Shown piece by piece: positions 43,408 to 52,732 of a stretch of DNA of 64,000 bases. Numbering within the stretch: the stretch's first letter is position 1; each line of letters starts with the position of its first letter. The DNA is taken from assembly GCA_025359085.1 (NCBI GenBank), contig JANYHL010000043.1, positions 1-64,000 on the forward strand, in the 5' to 3' direction. Origin of the DNA: Gammaproteobacteria bacterium. Lineage in GTDB: Bacteria > Pseudomonadota > Gammaproteobacteria > Burkholderiales > Burkholderiaceae_C. The notes under the pieces are model-generated. The model searched no databases, was not told where the DNA came from, and saw nothing but the letters and a program-made list of their open reading frames with translations. The position numbers were made by a program, and so were the translations under genes.

Positions 43408-43866
43408 TTAGAAGGATTCCGGAAACCCAATATCGACGAACAGCGCTTCAAGACGGCACTTGTGGCCCGCCTCCATCTCCGCCAGACTCTGGAAAATTCC
43501 TTTCAGTTCCTGATCGGCACACTGGGCGGCCATGCCGGCGTAAAACTCCATGGCCCGCTGCTCGGTCTTCATGGCCAGTGCGATGGCTTCGGCCGGTTTC
43601 ATGTGGGTGGACAGCGTGGGTAAGTCAACTTCTTCGGCGACCTTGTAGTCCATTGCGGGTTTGTGCATCTTCATGGGCAGCGTCGGGTCTGCGCGCAAGC
43701 GCTCCAGCAACTCCATGTGCGCCAACTCATCCTTGGCCAGATCGGCAAATATGGCCCGCACGCTGGTGTCCAGGGCCGTCTTTGCCGCCTTGGCGTAGAA
43801 ATCGTTGGCTTCAATTTCGCGCGCGATGGCGAGATTGAACAGTTTTCCTGTTTCTTCAAAATTCAT
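43408..43866 (-). CDS. Ferritin-like/rubrerythrin-like di-iron protein
   Basis: Protein of 152 residues from the ATG at 43866, with AAGGA upstream. Two helix pairs carry the di-iron motif: Glu in AREIEANDFYAKAA, ELAHMELLERL, KTEQRAMEFYAGMA and EMEAGHKCRLEALF. It lacks the C-terminal rubredoxin of full rubrerythrin. Such proteins handle iron or peroxide in anaerobes and microaerobes. It is only 10 bases after the formate dehydrogenase alpha gene, so probably part of that operon, perhaps guarding its oxygen-sensitive Fe-S clusters. Confidence 0.85.
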   Translation of the reverse strand: MNFEETGKLFNLAIAREIEANDFYAKAAKTALDTSVRAIFADLAKDELAHMELLERLRADPTLPMKMHKPAMDYKVAEEVDLPTLSTHMKPAEAIALAMKTEQRAMEFYAGMAAQCADQELKGIFQSLAEMEAGHKCRLEALFVDIGFPESF

Positions 43867-43876
43867 TGTGTAGTCC

Positions 43877-46579
43877 TTAAGATGCACGTTCAAGGCGTGC
43901 CGCGCAGACCTTGAATTCGGGAATCTTGGCGATCGGATCGAGCGCGTCGTTGGTCAACCGGTTGGCGGGCGCTTCGGCGAAATGAAAGGCCATGAACAAA
44001 GCGCCTTTATCGATGCGGGTGGTGACGTTGGCTCGCGTTGTGACCTTGCCCCGGCGGGTTTCTACGTGCACCATTTCACCCTGCCCCACCCCCAGTCTGG
44101 CGGCGTCGTCGGGATGGATTTCCACCTCGCCGTCGGGCACCAGGGTGTTGAGCGTGTAGGAGCGACGCGTCATGCTGCCGGTGTGGTAGTGCTCAAGCAG
44201 ACGGCCCGTCGACAACAGCAGCGGGTATTCGCCACACGGCAACTCCATCGACGGGCGGTAATCGAGCGCAGCCAACAGCGCCAGGCCACGGGTGAACCGT
44301 TCCTTGTGCAAGATCGGCGTCCCCGGATGATCCTCGGTTGGGCAGGGCCAGCGCAGTCCGACTTTTTCCAGACGGGCATAGGTCATGCCGCGGTAGGAAG
44401 GGGTCACCATGCGCATTTCATTGAACAGCGCCAGCGGGGTTGCCGGGAAATCGACCGCCCCTAATCGTGCCGCCAGGTCGGCAATGATTTCGTAATCCTG
44501 ACGCACACCGGGCAGGGGGTCGATCACCGGGCGGCCAATCTGGACACGTCGCTCCGTATTGACGTAGGTGCCCAGCTTTTCCGCGAAGGAGGCCGCAGGC
44601 AACACAACATCGGCGAGTTGCGCAGTTTCAGTCAGGAAAATATCCTGCACGACGATGAAATCGAGCTTCCTCAGTTGTTCTTCGGCATGGCGCAAATTCG
44701 GGTCGGCCATCATCGGGTTTTCACCCATGATGTAAAGCGCCTTGATCTGCTCACCGGCCTGGTCAACCATCACCGTGACTGGCAGGCCGTTTTCAGTGTC
44801 CATCGTGGACGCATCGATGCCCCAGGCCCGGGCGAATTTCTCACGCACGCCAGCGTCGCCCACCGGCTGATAACCGGAAAAAACATTGGGCAGTGCGCCC
44901 ATGTCGCAGGCCCCTTGTACATTGGACTGGCCGCGCAGCGGATTGATACCGCCGCCTTCGACACCCAGATTGCCCGTGATCAACGCCAGGTTGGAAATGG
45001 CCTTGACGTTGTCAACGCCGTGCGAGTGCTGGGTGATGCCCATGCTGTAATAAATGGCAGCCCGCCCACCCGTGGCATAGAGCCGGGCCATGGCGTAAAG
45101 GTCATCCCCGGAAATGCCGGTGATCGCCGACACGAGCTCAGGCGTATAGGCTTGCAGGCTTTGGTAGTACGCGTCCCAGCCTTCGCAGCGGGCATCAATG
45201 AAGGCCTGGTTGTGCCAGCCATTGTCGATGATGATCTTTTGTATCGCCATCAGCCACGCCACGTCGCTGCCGCCTTTCTGGCGGATGTGGATGTCAGCCA
45301 CCTTGGCCAAGTCGATTTCACGCGGATCAACAACGATCAGCTTGACACCGTTTTCCTTGACCGCTTTTTTAATCATGCCCCCAAACACCGGATGACACCA
45401 GGTGGTATTGCTGCCCGTGATGAGAATGACTTTAGACTTCATCACCTCCTGCATGCTGTTGGTCATGGCGCCAGAACCCAAGGTGGCAGCCAGACCGGCA
45501 ACGGTTGATGCGTGGCATAAACGGGCGCAGTGGTCAATGTTGTTGGTCTTCAGCACGCCTCGGGCGAAGCGCATCATGGCGTAGTTTTCTTCGTTGCTGA
45601 CCTTGGCCGAACTCAAACAGCCAATGGCACGCGCGCCATCCTTGGCCATCACTTTCTGGAGCCCGGCTGCAGCGGCAGTCATGGCTTCTTCCCAGCTGGC
45701 TGGCACCAGTTTGCCGTCCTTGCGAATCAGCGGCGTCGTCAGGCGCTCGGGGCTGTTCACAAAGTCCAGACCAAAGCGGCCTTTGACGCACAGGCTGCCC
45801 TGGTTGGGTAAATCCTGCCAGTTCTCTTCCGAGCCCAGGCCGTAAAGAATTTTGTTGCCCTTGGTAACGATGTCAATATTGCAGCCAACCCCACAGTAAG
45901 CACAAATGGTACGGGTTTTCTTCAGCTCCCAGGTGCGCGCTTTGCCCTCTGCAGACTGCGGGACCAGGGCGCCCGTCGGGCAAACCTGGACGCATTCACC
46001 ACAGCGCACGCAAGACGATTCGCCCATCGGCAGATCGTCATCGCAAATGACCCGCATGTCATGACCGCGCCCGCCGAAACTGAGCACTTCGTGCATGACC
46101 ACCTTGTTACAGGCATCAACGCAGCGGCCACACTTCACACACTTGCTGGCATCGAAGATGATGGACTCTGAACTGGTGTCACAGGACCGCTCACGGTGCA
46201 CCGGATCCACCAAGTACGACGGCTTCTTGATGCCGAGAAAGTGAGCGGCGGTTTGCAGCTCGCAGTCGCCGTTTTTTTGGCAGGACATGCAATCATGGTC
46301 GCCCACGGACAGTTGCAGATCAATGACCAATTTTTGCGCCGCCACCGCTTTCTCAGTTTCGGTGCAAACCTTCATGCCCTCCTGAACGAGGGTGGTGCAA
46401 GTCGTTTGCAAACCACGCATGCCATCGATTTCGGCGACGCAAGCGCGGCACTTGCCGGCCGTCCCGGAACGGGGGTAGTAACAAAGCGAGGGAATATAAA
46501 GGCCGTTATCCCGGGCAGTTTGCAGGACGCTGGCGCCCGCTTTGGCTTCGCACGCGATGCCGTTGATAGTGATGCGCAT
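43877..46579 (-). CDS. fdhF: NAD-linked formate dehydrogenase, alpha (molybdenum) subunit
   Basis: Protein of 900 residues. In order: a [2Fe-2S] ferredoxin domain (Cys33, 44, 47, 61), a NuoG-like His-Cys3 cluster (93-105), two [4Fe-4S] sites (CVKCGRC... 146-156; CVRCGEC... 189-199), the MGD-associated [4Fe-4S] (CAYCGVGC 225-232 and Cys263) and the bis-MGD domain. Active-site Cys354-His355 (ARLCHAS) marks a Cys-type formate dehydrogenase. It oxidises formate to CO2 and passes electrons to the NADH module encoded next to it. There is no Tat signal, so it is cytoplasmic. Confidence 0.94.
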   Translation of the reverse strand: MRITINGIACEAKAGASVLQTARDNGLYIPSLCYYPRSGTAGKCRACVAEIDGMRGLQTTCTTLVQEGMKVCTETEKAVAAQKLVIDLQLSVGDHDCMSCQKNGDCELQTAAHFLGIKKPSYLVDPVHRERSCDTSSESIIFDASKCVKCGRCVDACNKVVMHEVLSFGGRGHDMRVICDDDLPMGESSCVRCGECVQVCPTGALVPQSAEGKARTWELKKTRTICAYCGVGCNIDIVTKGNKILYGLGSEENWQDLPNQGSLCVKGRFGLDFVNSPERLTTPLIRKDGKLVPASWEEAMTAAAAGLQKVMAKDGARAIGCLSSAKVSNEENYAMMRFARGVLKTNNIDHCARLCHASTVAGLAATLGSGAMTNSMQEVMKSKVILITGSNTTWCHPVFGGMIKKAVKENGVKLIVVDPREIDLAKVADIHIRQKGGSDVAWLMAIQKIIIDNGWHNQAFIDARCEGWDAYYQSLQAYTPELVSAITGISGDDLYAMARLYATGGRAAIYYSMGITQHSHGVDNVKAISNLALITGNLGVEGGGINPLRGQSNVQGACDMGALPNVFSGYQPVGDAGVREKFARAWGIDASTMDTENGLPVTVMVDQAGEQIKALYIMGENPMMADPNLRHAEEQLRKLDFIVVQDIFLTETAQLADVVLPAASFAEKLGTYVNTERRVQIGRPVIDPLPGVRQDYEIIADLAARLGAVDFPATPLALFNEMRMVTPSYRGMTYARLEKVGLRWPCPTEDHPGTPILHKERFTRGLALLAALDYRPSMELPCGEYPLLLSTGRLLEHYHTGSMTRRSYTLNTLVPDGEVEIHPDDAARLGVGQGEMVHVETRRGKVTTRANVTTRIDKGALFMAFHFAEAPANRLTNDALDPIAKIPEFKVCAARLERAS

Positions 46580-46590
46580 GGCGATGCTCC

Positions 46591-48312
46591 TTATGAGCGC
46601 AGCAACGCGTCAAATTCGTTGCGAAACTTGGTGACCATCGCTCGGATAGGCAGTGAGAATGCCTCCCCTAACGGGCAGATCGTCAGACCGACGATGGTAT
46701 GGGTCAGGGCAAGGATGCGGTCAATGTCCTGCGTCTGGCCTTGGCCCGCCAGTAATTTCTCGATCAGGCACTGGATGGCAACCGAGCCGTCACGGCAGGG
46801 CGTGCACTGGCCACAAGACTCGTGGGCATAAAACTTGATGGTGCGCAACGCCAGTTTCGGAATGGAGACTGTGTCGTTGACCACCATGATGCCAGCCGAA
46901 CCGAGCACGGTGCCGGCGGCAGCACAGGAGTCGTAATCCATTTTCAAATCCTTGATCTCATCGGGCTTCAGAATGGGCGCGGACAAGCCGCCAACAATGA
47001 CCCCCTTGAGTTGGCCTTTGACGCCACCGGCGGCGTCAAGAAGGGTCGCCAGCGGCGTACCGAGCGGGAACTCATAGACACCCGGTCGATGCACGTGGCC
47101 ACTGATGCCAAAAATCTTCGGCCCATAGCCGGTGGAACTGCCCATAGCGCGAAACCCTTCGGCACCATGGTTGAGAATGAAAGGCAAGCAGGCCAGCGTT
47201 TCGACGTTATTGACGATGGTCGGACAGCCATACAAGCCTTTGCTGGCCGGAAATGGCGGCTTCAGACGCGGCGTGCCACGCCCGCCTTCCAATGACTGAA
47301 TGAGCGCCGTCTCATCGCCGCAAACATAAGAACCGGCGCCCAAAAAAACGACAATATCGACATGCGCCAGCAGGCCGGCCGCCTTGGCTTCTTCGATGGC
47401 CTTTTCGAGAATAAAAGAAATCCAGCGAAATTCGCCACGAATGTAGATGAAAGCTTTCTTGGCGCCGAAGGCGTGGGCCGCGATGGCTATCCCCTCCACC
47501 AGCAGGTGCGGGTCGTACTCCATGATCTGGCGATCCTTGAAGGTGCCCGGCTCGCCTTCGTCGGCGTTGGCAATCAGGTAGACCGGACGCGGATCGTCTT
47601 TCGGCAGAAAGCCCCACTTGGTTCCAGCCGAAAAACCGGCTCCGCCGCGACCTCGCAACACAGCGCGCCCGACTTCATCGGCCACCTCCGCCGACGTTTG
47701 TGCCAACGCCTTGGCCAAGGCGGTATAGCCTTCATCAGCCTGATAGGTCGCCAGTGCAGTGGAATTCGGGGTTAAACGGTGCTTCAACAGCACGCTGCGT
47801 TCGCCACCGACGTGATTGACGGGCTCCGAGGTCGGCATTTCGCCTGTTCTTAGCGCGGCAATCAGTGCGTCGGTCTTGGCGATCGTCATCGACTCCTGAT
47901 AACTATCGTTGACCTGAATCACCGGACAGGTGCCACAGGCACCCAGGTCCTGGACCCGGGAGAGCGTAAAGAGGCCATCGGCGGTGGTTTCGCCGACCGC
48001 AATGCCCAGGCTCTGCGCCAGATGGGCGAGAATTTCGTCAGCCCCCATCAGCATGCCCGGCACATTGGTATCGACCTGCAGGTGATACTTGCCAACCGGG
48101 GCTTTATTGATCATCGTGTAATAAGTCGCTACACCATGCACCTTGCTTTTGGAAACCTTGAGGTGCGCAGCCACCTGCCGGGCGTCTTCCTTGAGCAGCT
48201 GATTGTTGTTTTCTCGCTGCACCAAGTCGAGACAAGGCAACAAGGCAGATTCACGTTGGGGGTAACGCGCCGCCAGCCTGTCGATGCGCTGAAGAATATG
48301 TTCGGTGATCAT
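46591..48312 (-). CDS. Formate dehydrogenase beta subunit, NuoE-NuoF fusion
   Basis: Protein of 573 residues. Residues 1-150 resemble the 24-kDa NuoE subunit and 165-573 the 51-kDa NuoF subunit. NuoF motifs are complete: GRGGAGFSAGTKW (FMN), ANADEGEPGTFKDR, GGRGTPRLKPPFPA (NADH) and ESCGQCTPCRDG (4Fe-4S). In the NuoE part, three of four usual cluster Cys are replaced: VDTNVPGML has Asp81 and Gly86, and QDLGAC has Asp122, leaving only Cys126. The domain therefore probably lacks the [2Fe-2S] cluster. It would reduce NAD with electrons from formate. Confidence 0.92.
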   Translation of the reverse strand: MITEHILQRIDRLAARYPQRESALLPCLDLVQRENNNQLLKEDARQVAAHLKVSKSKVHGVATYYTMINKAPVGKYHLQVDTNVPGMLMGADEILAHLAQSLGIAVGETTADGLFTLSRVQDLGACGTCPVIQVNDSYQESMTIAKTDALIAALRTGEMPTSEPVNHVGGERSVLLKHRLTPNSTALATYQADEGYTALAKALAQTSAEVADEVGRAVLRGRGGAGFSAGTKWGFLPKDDPRPVYLIANADEGEPGTFKDRQIMEYDPHLLVEGIAIAAHAFGAKKAFIYIRGEFRWISFILEKAIEEAKAAGLLAHVDIVVFLGAGSYVCGDETALIQSLEGGRGTPRLKPPFPASKGLYGCPTIVNNVETLACLPFILNHGAEGFRAMGSSTGYGPKIFGISGHVHRPGVYEFPLGTPLATLLDAAGGVKGQLKGVIVGGLSAPILKPDEIKDLKMDYDSCAAAGTVLGSAGIMVVNDTVSIPKLALRTIKFYAHESCGQCTPCRDGSVAIQCLIEKLLAGQGQTQDIDRILALTHTIVGLTICPLGEAFSLPIRAMVTKFRNEFDALLRS

Positions 48313-48338
48313 TGACCGGCTCCGTGCTTCAATTGAAC

Positions 48339-49715
48339 TTAAGCCTTCTTGACGAACGGTTTGTTATTCAATGCAAAGGACACCAGCATCCCCGCCGCCA
48401 GGAAGCCCGCGCCGATCAGGAAGATCAGACTGGCGGCCCGGGTGGGATTGTCCTTGAGCGTGTCTTTGATGATGGCCACAATTTGCGGTCCAATCAAACC
48501 GCCCATGGCCCACGCTGTCAACAGGCAGCCATAGACCACGCCCATGACCTTGTTCCCAAACACCGTCAAAACGAATGAAGGTGCGGTACCAAAACCGCCA
48601 CCGTAACAAAGCAGGACGTAACAAACGAGAGCACCAAAAATGTACGGGTTGGTGACTTGCGTCATGAGCAAGAACACCACGATCTGCGAGGCCAGAATGG
48701 CGCGGAACGTCTGGATGCGGCCAATCTTGTCGGACAGACTGCCCCAAAAGAAACGCCCAATGCCGTTGAACACCGAACTGACGGCGATGAGCGTGCCCCC
48801 CGCGGCAGCCAAGGCCGCCGCCGTCATGCCGGGGTCGGTCACTTTGAACAAGTCCTGGATCAAGGGCGACTGGAAGCCGATGAACATAATGCCGGCGGTG
48901 ATATTGCAAAAGAAGACAAACCACATCAACCAGAAGCGACTGGACTTCACACACTCACTGGGCGTGACGCTTTCGTCATGGTCATCTGCTTTGGCTGCGG
49001 CCGAACCCTGCCAGCCCGGCGGAGCGTAGCCAACGGGCGGGTTTTGCAAGACGTAGGCCGCAATCACGCCCGGAATACCAAGGACAAAGGCCATGTAATA
49101 GAACACGGTCGGCCAGACAACAGTGGTCACGCCGTTCTCGGTCACCGAGCAAATATCCAGCAAAAACGGGCCAATAACCTTGCTCATGAGCAGAGCGCCG
49201 AAGCCGAAGCCCATGACCACCATGCCGGTAATGAAACCCTTCTTATCGGGAAACCACTTGGCGGCGGTCGCCACCGGGGTCACGTAACCGAGCCCGAGCC
49301 CGATACCCCCGATCACGCCGAGGCCCACATACAGCAGAGGCAGATTCTTGCTCACCAAGGCAAAGCCACCGATAGCCCAGCCGAGCGCGTAAAGCAGTGC
49401 ACCAGCGACCGCCAGTTTGCGAGGACCGTGTTTGGGCAATAGAACACCGCCGACGGCAGCGGAAAGACCTAGAAAGCAGATGGCCAAAGAAAGAATCCAG
49501 GCCACTTGCTGGTTATTCCAGCCCGCATAGTTCATCAACGGTTTTTGAAAGTAGCTCCATGAATAAATCGTACCCAGAACCAATTGCAGTACCGTGCCCA
49601 TGATGGCCACGAGCCAGCGATTGGGCGCCGTGTTGGCATCCTCGCCTCTGGCAAACGGCCTTTGGAACCCCGGGTCGCCGGCAGTTGCCGCGTTCACTTT
49701 AAGATTGCTCGACAT
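48339..49715 (-). CDS. OxlT-like MFS transporter (oxalate:formate antiporter family)
   Basis: Protein of 458 residues with 12 membrane helices and a cytoplasmic loop near 235-260 rich in Asp/Glu. The opening GTVLQLVLGTIYSWSYFQKP and the FGFGALLMSKVIGP segment follow the OxlT/YhjX family. It ends 27 bases before the formate dehydrogenase beta gene, so it probably moves formate, or exchanges formate with oxalate or another acid. The ATG at 49715 was chosen; a GTG three codons upstream sits at a better distance from AGGAG and is a real alternative. Confidence 0.85.
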   Translation of the reverse strand: MSSNLKVNAATAGDPGFQRPFARGEDANTAPNRWLVAIMGTVLQLVLGTIYSWSYFQKPLMNYAGWNNQQVAWILSLAICFLGLSAAVGGVLLPKHGPRKLAVAGALLYALGWAIGGFALVSKNLPLLYVGLGVIGGIGLGLGYVTPVATAAKWFPDKKGFITGMVVMGFGFGALLMSKVIGPFLLDICSVTENGVTTVVWPTVFYYMAFVLGIPGVIAAYVLQNPPVGYAPPGWQGSAAAKADDHDESVTPSECVKSSRFWLMWFVFFCNITAGIMFIGFQSPLIQDLFKVTDPGMTAAALAAAGGTLIAVSSVFNGIGRFFWGSLSDKIGRIQTFRAILASQIVVFLLMTQVTNPYIFGALVCYVLLCYGGGFGTAPSFVLTVFGNKVMGVVYGCLLTAWAMGGLIGPQIVAIIKDTLKDNPTRAASLIFLIGAGFLAAGMLVSFALNNKPFVKKA

Positions 49716-49841
49716 GGTTGACACTTGTCTCCTGTGGTGTGCGCCCACTTGTTGCGGGTGGCGGAGAGTGTCAATGCAAGGTCAGCAGTTGGTCCAATTG
49801 TTAATGAACATGACCCGATACAGAAACATTATGGCTTCTAA

Positions 49842-49851
49842 GGGTATACCC
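49842..49851. promoter_or_regulatory. Palindrome upstream of the formate operon
   Basis: GGGTATACCC is a perfect ten-base palindrome in the 192-base spacer ahead of the transporter-formate dehydrogenase operon and after the LysR gene. It could be an operator; no regulator can be assigned. Confidence 0.35.
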
Positions 49852-49907
49852 CATGTTCAAGCCGATTCAGGTCACCGCACGGGACCTCGACGTCTGGGCC
49901 ATTCTGA

Positions 49908-50849
49908 TTAAGGCAAACCGGCATGAGATGCGAGGTGTTGCAACCAAGTGGGGTCGTCGGCCATGTCAAGCGCTGCACGAAGAGCATGGGATGGACGATC
50001 ACTGAACGAGTACATGAATCCTATCGGCGTCAACACCTCCGGCGCATTCAAAGGCACGGTCTCCAGTTCAGAATAACCGCGCAGCACGTTGACCAGCGCC
50101 CCCGGCAAAATGCTGCTGACTTCGCCCGCCAACACCGTCATGCCCAGGGCCAGTATGGAATTGGTTTCAATCACTGGCTTGATGACAATGCCAGCTTGCC
50201 GGAAAGCGTCCTCCACAATGGCTCGGTTGTGCATGTCCGGTGTCAACAGGCACAGTGGAAATTGCGCTGCGGCTTGCCACGACATCGGGCGCCTCTTGGC
50301 GCTCAAGCCTTTTCTTCCGGATTGGGCTTTGCGGCGCAATAAAAAATAACGTTCGGTGTACTGATGAATGGTGGTCAATTTTGCGGCCTTTACCTGTAAT
50401 CGGCCAGTAAAGCCAAATCCAAGATCCAGCGAAAGGTCCTGCAGACCAACCTCAATATCAGACGAACTCATCGCCCACAAGACCAGAGAAAGACCCGGAT
50501 GTCGGGCCTGCAACACCCCGGAAAATCGCGCAGCCATCGGCATCACCGTGGGCACCGCAGCCAGCGTCAGGGTGCCTGTGGGATGACCGGCTGCGCTTTT
50601 GAGATCTTGTTGCAGCAGTTTCTGTTCCTGCAGCATCCGCTGGGCGCTGACAAAGATACGCTCGCCCTCGGGCGTGAAACTTTGAAACGAGCGACCTCGT
50701 TTGACAATGGCGGTACCAAACTCTTCTTCCAGGGCGCGAATGGCATTCGACAAGGCGGGCTGGGTGATGTGACAGGCTTCGGCGGCGCGCCCGAAGTGCT
50801 TGTGCTGGTGAAGCGCAGTCAGGTAGATCAGTGATGTAAACAAGTTCAT
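49908..50849 (-). CDS. LysR-family transcriptional regulator
   Basis: Protein of 313 residues with an N-terminal winged helix (LTALHQHKHFGRAAEACHIT, QPALSNAIRALEEEFG) and a type 2 periplasmic-binding-like effector domain. It lies upstream of and in the same direction as the antiporter and formate dehydrogenase genes, which are its most probable targets. A LysR protein also controls soluble formate dehydrogenase in Cupriavidus (FdsR), a fair parallel. The effector may be formate or oxalate; this is inference. Confidence 0.9.
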   Translation of the reverse strand: MNLFTSLIYLTALHQHKHFGRAAEACHITQPALSNAIRALEEEFGTAIVKRGRSFQSFTPEGERIFVSAQRMLQEQKLLQQDLKSAAGHPTGTLTLAAVPTVMPMAARFSGVLQARHPGLSLVLWAMSSSDIEVGLQDLSLDLGFGFTGRLQVKAAKLTTIHQYTERYFLLRRKAQSGRKGLSAKRRPMSWQAAAQFPLCLLTPDMHNRAIVEDAFRQAGIVIKPVIETNSILALGMTVLAGEVSSILPGALVNVLRGYSELETVPLNAPEVLTPIGFMYSFSDRPSHALRAALDMADDPTWLQHLASHAGLP

Positions 50850-50893
50850 AAGTGCTGGAAGTCTATGGGTTCTGTCGCGATAAGCCTAGCCGC

Positions 50894-51019
50894 AATACTG
50901 TTCAGATAACGCCCTATCACCGTTCGGGCTGAGCCGCCTGTCCTGAGCTCTGTCGAAGGGGTCGAAGCCTGGCAGCCCTTCGACAGGCTCAGGGCGAACG
51001 GGCTTAAGTGAACAGCATT
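50894..51019. repeat. REP-like palindromic element with terminal inverted repeats, copy 2
   Basis: Shares the core CCGTTCGGGCTGAG and CTTCGACAGGCTCAGGGCGA with copy 1, plus outer ends AATACTGTTCA and TGAACAGCATT. It has an extra partial duplication in the left arm (50933-50968). It lies between the LysR start and the fmt stop. Confidence 0.85.
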
Positions 51020-51023
51020 GATG

Positions 51024-51992
51024 CTAGCCGTGCGGGTCAAACACCATGCCGGGCTGCACATCAAAGCCGCGCAAGAATTCGGCCACGCCCAGTCGTTTGC
51101 CGCCGGAGCGCTGCAACTGCGTGATAGTTACTATTGATTTCATAGCTGCCACCGCAATACCAACGGGGTCTACGGCCAGAATTGATCCAAATTCTGCAGC
51201 AACAGGCGGTTTTTCAGTCGAAAGCTCGGCCAGCCAGATTTTGAGCGTTTCCCCATTCAACACTGCGCTGGCGCCCGGGAATGGATTGAAGGCACGGATG
51301 CGTTGCGTGATCAGCGCCGCACTTTGCGTCCAGTCAATCGCCGCCTCGTGTTTTTCAATTTTGTGCGCATAAGTCACGCCCTCAGCGGCCTGTGCCAGCG
51401 GCTGCAAACGGCCTTGCGCGGCCAAGTCCAGCGCTTGCCGCATCAGTTGCCCCCCCAACTCGGCCAGCCGGTCCTGCAAGCTGCCGGTGGTATCCGCAGC
51501 CGTAATCGGGATCGCCTGCGCCAGCAGCATGGCGCCGGTGTCGAGCCCGGCGTCCATTTGCATGATGGTGACGCCGGTTTGCGCGTCGCCCGCCTCAACG
51601 GCGCGGTGAATCGGTGCCGCGCCACGCCAGCGCGGCAGCAGTGACGCGTGAATATTGAAGCAGCCACGGACGGTCACCGCCAGCACCCACGGCGGCAGGA
51701 TCAGGCCGTAGGCCGCCACCACCATGGCATCAGCCTGCGCCGCCGCCAGCGCCTGCTGCGCGGCCCTTGCCGCCTCAGGGTATTTGCCATCCAGGCGCAA
51801 GCTGCGCGGTTGCGCCAGCGCCAGCCCGTGCTCCAGCGCAAACTGCTTGACGGCACTGGCCTGCAGCTTCAGGCCGCGCCCGGCGGGACGGTCCGGCTGC
51901 GTCAGCACCAGCGCAATTTCATGCCCGCTGGCGTGCAACTGGGCCAGCGCGACGCGGGCAAATTCGGGCGTACCGGCAAAGACCAACCTCAC
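51024..51992 (-). CDS. fmt: Methionyl-tRNA formyltransferase
   Basis: Protein of 322 residues from a GTG start that overlaps the def stop. N-terminal [15 protein letters not shown], the catalytic block [20 protein letters not shown] and the C-terminal OB-like domain are present. It formylates initiator Met-tRNA with 10-formyl-THF. The C-terminal domain carries a family A repeat translated as [19 protein letters not shown], near residues 267-286. Partnered with def as in most bacteria. Confidence 0.96.
   Translation of the reverse strand: MRLVFAGTPEFARVALAQLHASGHEIALVLTQPDRPAGRGLKLQASAVKQFALEHGLALAQPRSLRLDGKYPEAARAAQQALAAAQADAMVVAAYGLILPPWVLAVTVRGCFNIHASLLPRWRGAAPIHRAVEAGDAQTGVTIMQMDAGLDTGAMLLAQAIPITAADTTGSLQDRLAELGGQLMRQALDLAAQGRLQPLAQAAEGVTYAHKIEKHEAAIDWTQSAALITQRIRAFNPFPGASAVLNGETLKIWLAELSTEKPPVAAEFGSILAVDPVGIAVAAMKSIVTITQLQRSGGKRLGVAEFLRGFDVQPGMVFDPHG
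51134..51191 (+). repeat. Family A repeat copy A10 (in fmt)
   Basis: Forward copy with TTGATTTCATAGCTGCCACC and CGGGGTCTACGGCCAGAATT. It is translated on the minus strand in the same frame as copies A1, A3, A4 and A11. Confidence 0.7.
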
Positions 51993-52498
51993 GCACGTTC
52001 CTCGCGCAGGCTTTTGAGCATTTTTTTCTTGATCCGGTTGCGCTTGAGCGGCGACAGGTATTCAACAAACACCTTGCCCAGCAGGTGGTCCATCTCGTGC
52101 TGGATGCAGACGGCCAGCAGGCCTTCGGCTTCAATCAGGCGCGCCTGACCCTGGCGGTCCAGCGCGGTCACGCTCACAGAATCAAAACGCTCAACGCCGT
52201 CGTAAATGCCCGGCACCGACAGGCAACCCTCTTCGTTGAGGTGGGTCTCGGCGCTGCTCCAGACCAGCTGCGGGTTGATCAGGACCAGTGGCACATCACG
52301 TTCTTCAGAGACGTCAATCACGATCAGACGCTCATGCACATCGATCTGCGTCGCCGCCAGACCAATGCCTTTGGCCTCGTACATGGTTTGCAGCATGTCC
52401 ACGATCAGGGTTTGAACGCGCGCGTCCACCACCGCCACCGGCTTGGCCACCGTGTGCAGCTTGGGGTCGGGATAACAAAGAATCGGAAGTAAGGCCAT
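51989..52498 (-). CDS. def: Peptide deformylase
   Basis: Protein of 169 residues from the ATG at 52498. The three motifs [20 protein letters not shown] and [12 protein letters not shown] carry the metal ligands Cys, His and His. It removes the formyl group from new polypeptides, the step paired with fmt, which overlaps its end by four bases. Length is normal. Confidence 0.97.
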   Translation of the reverse strand: MALLPILCYPDPKLHTVAKPVAVVDARVQTLIVDMLQTMYEAKGIGLAATQIDVHERLIVIDVSEERDVPLVLINPQLVWSSAETHLNEEGCLSVPGIYDGVERFDSVSVTALDRQGQARLIEAEGLLAVCIQHEMDHLLGKVFVEYLSPLKRNRIKKKMLKSLREERA

Positions 52499-52732
52499 GA
52501 GTTGATCAGTTGGGGACAGCGCTTGACGCGGCGCGCTGCCGCGCAAGGTTGAGGGATATGTCGCTATTTTCGCTACTTTTGGCGCCTTGCGCAGCCCACC
52601 GGGTGAGGAAACGTTGCCCGATCAGGGGCTTGAGTGCAAAATCGTGCGTCACTTATCATGATCTCCTCCAGGTTGGCCAGCGCGTCGCCTGGCGCCCCCA
52701 ACCGCCTGAAGCCATTTGCTGCGCAGAAACCT

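Noticed and set aside
26691-51019. CRISPR or attachment sites at the GTTCGGGCTGAGCC palindromes
   Set aside because: They are two isolated copies 24 kb apart with no spacer array, cas gene or integrase; they are REP-like elements.
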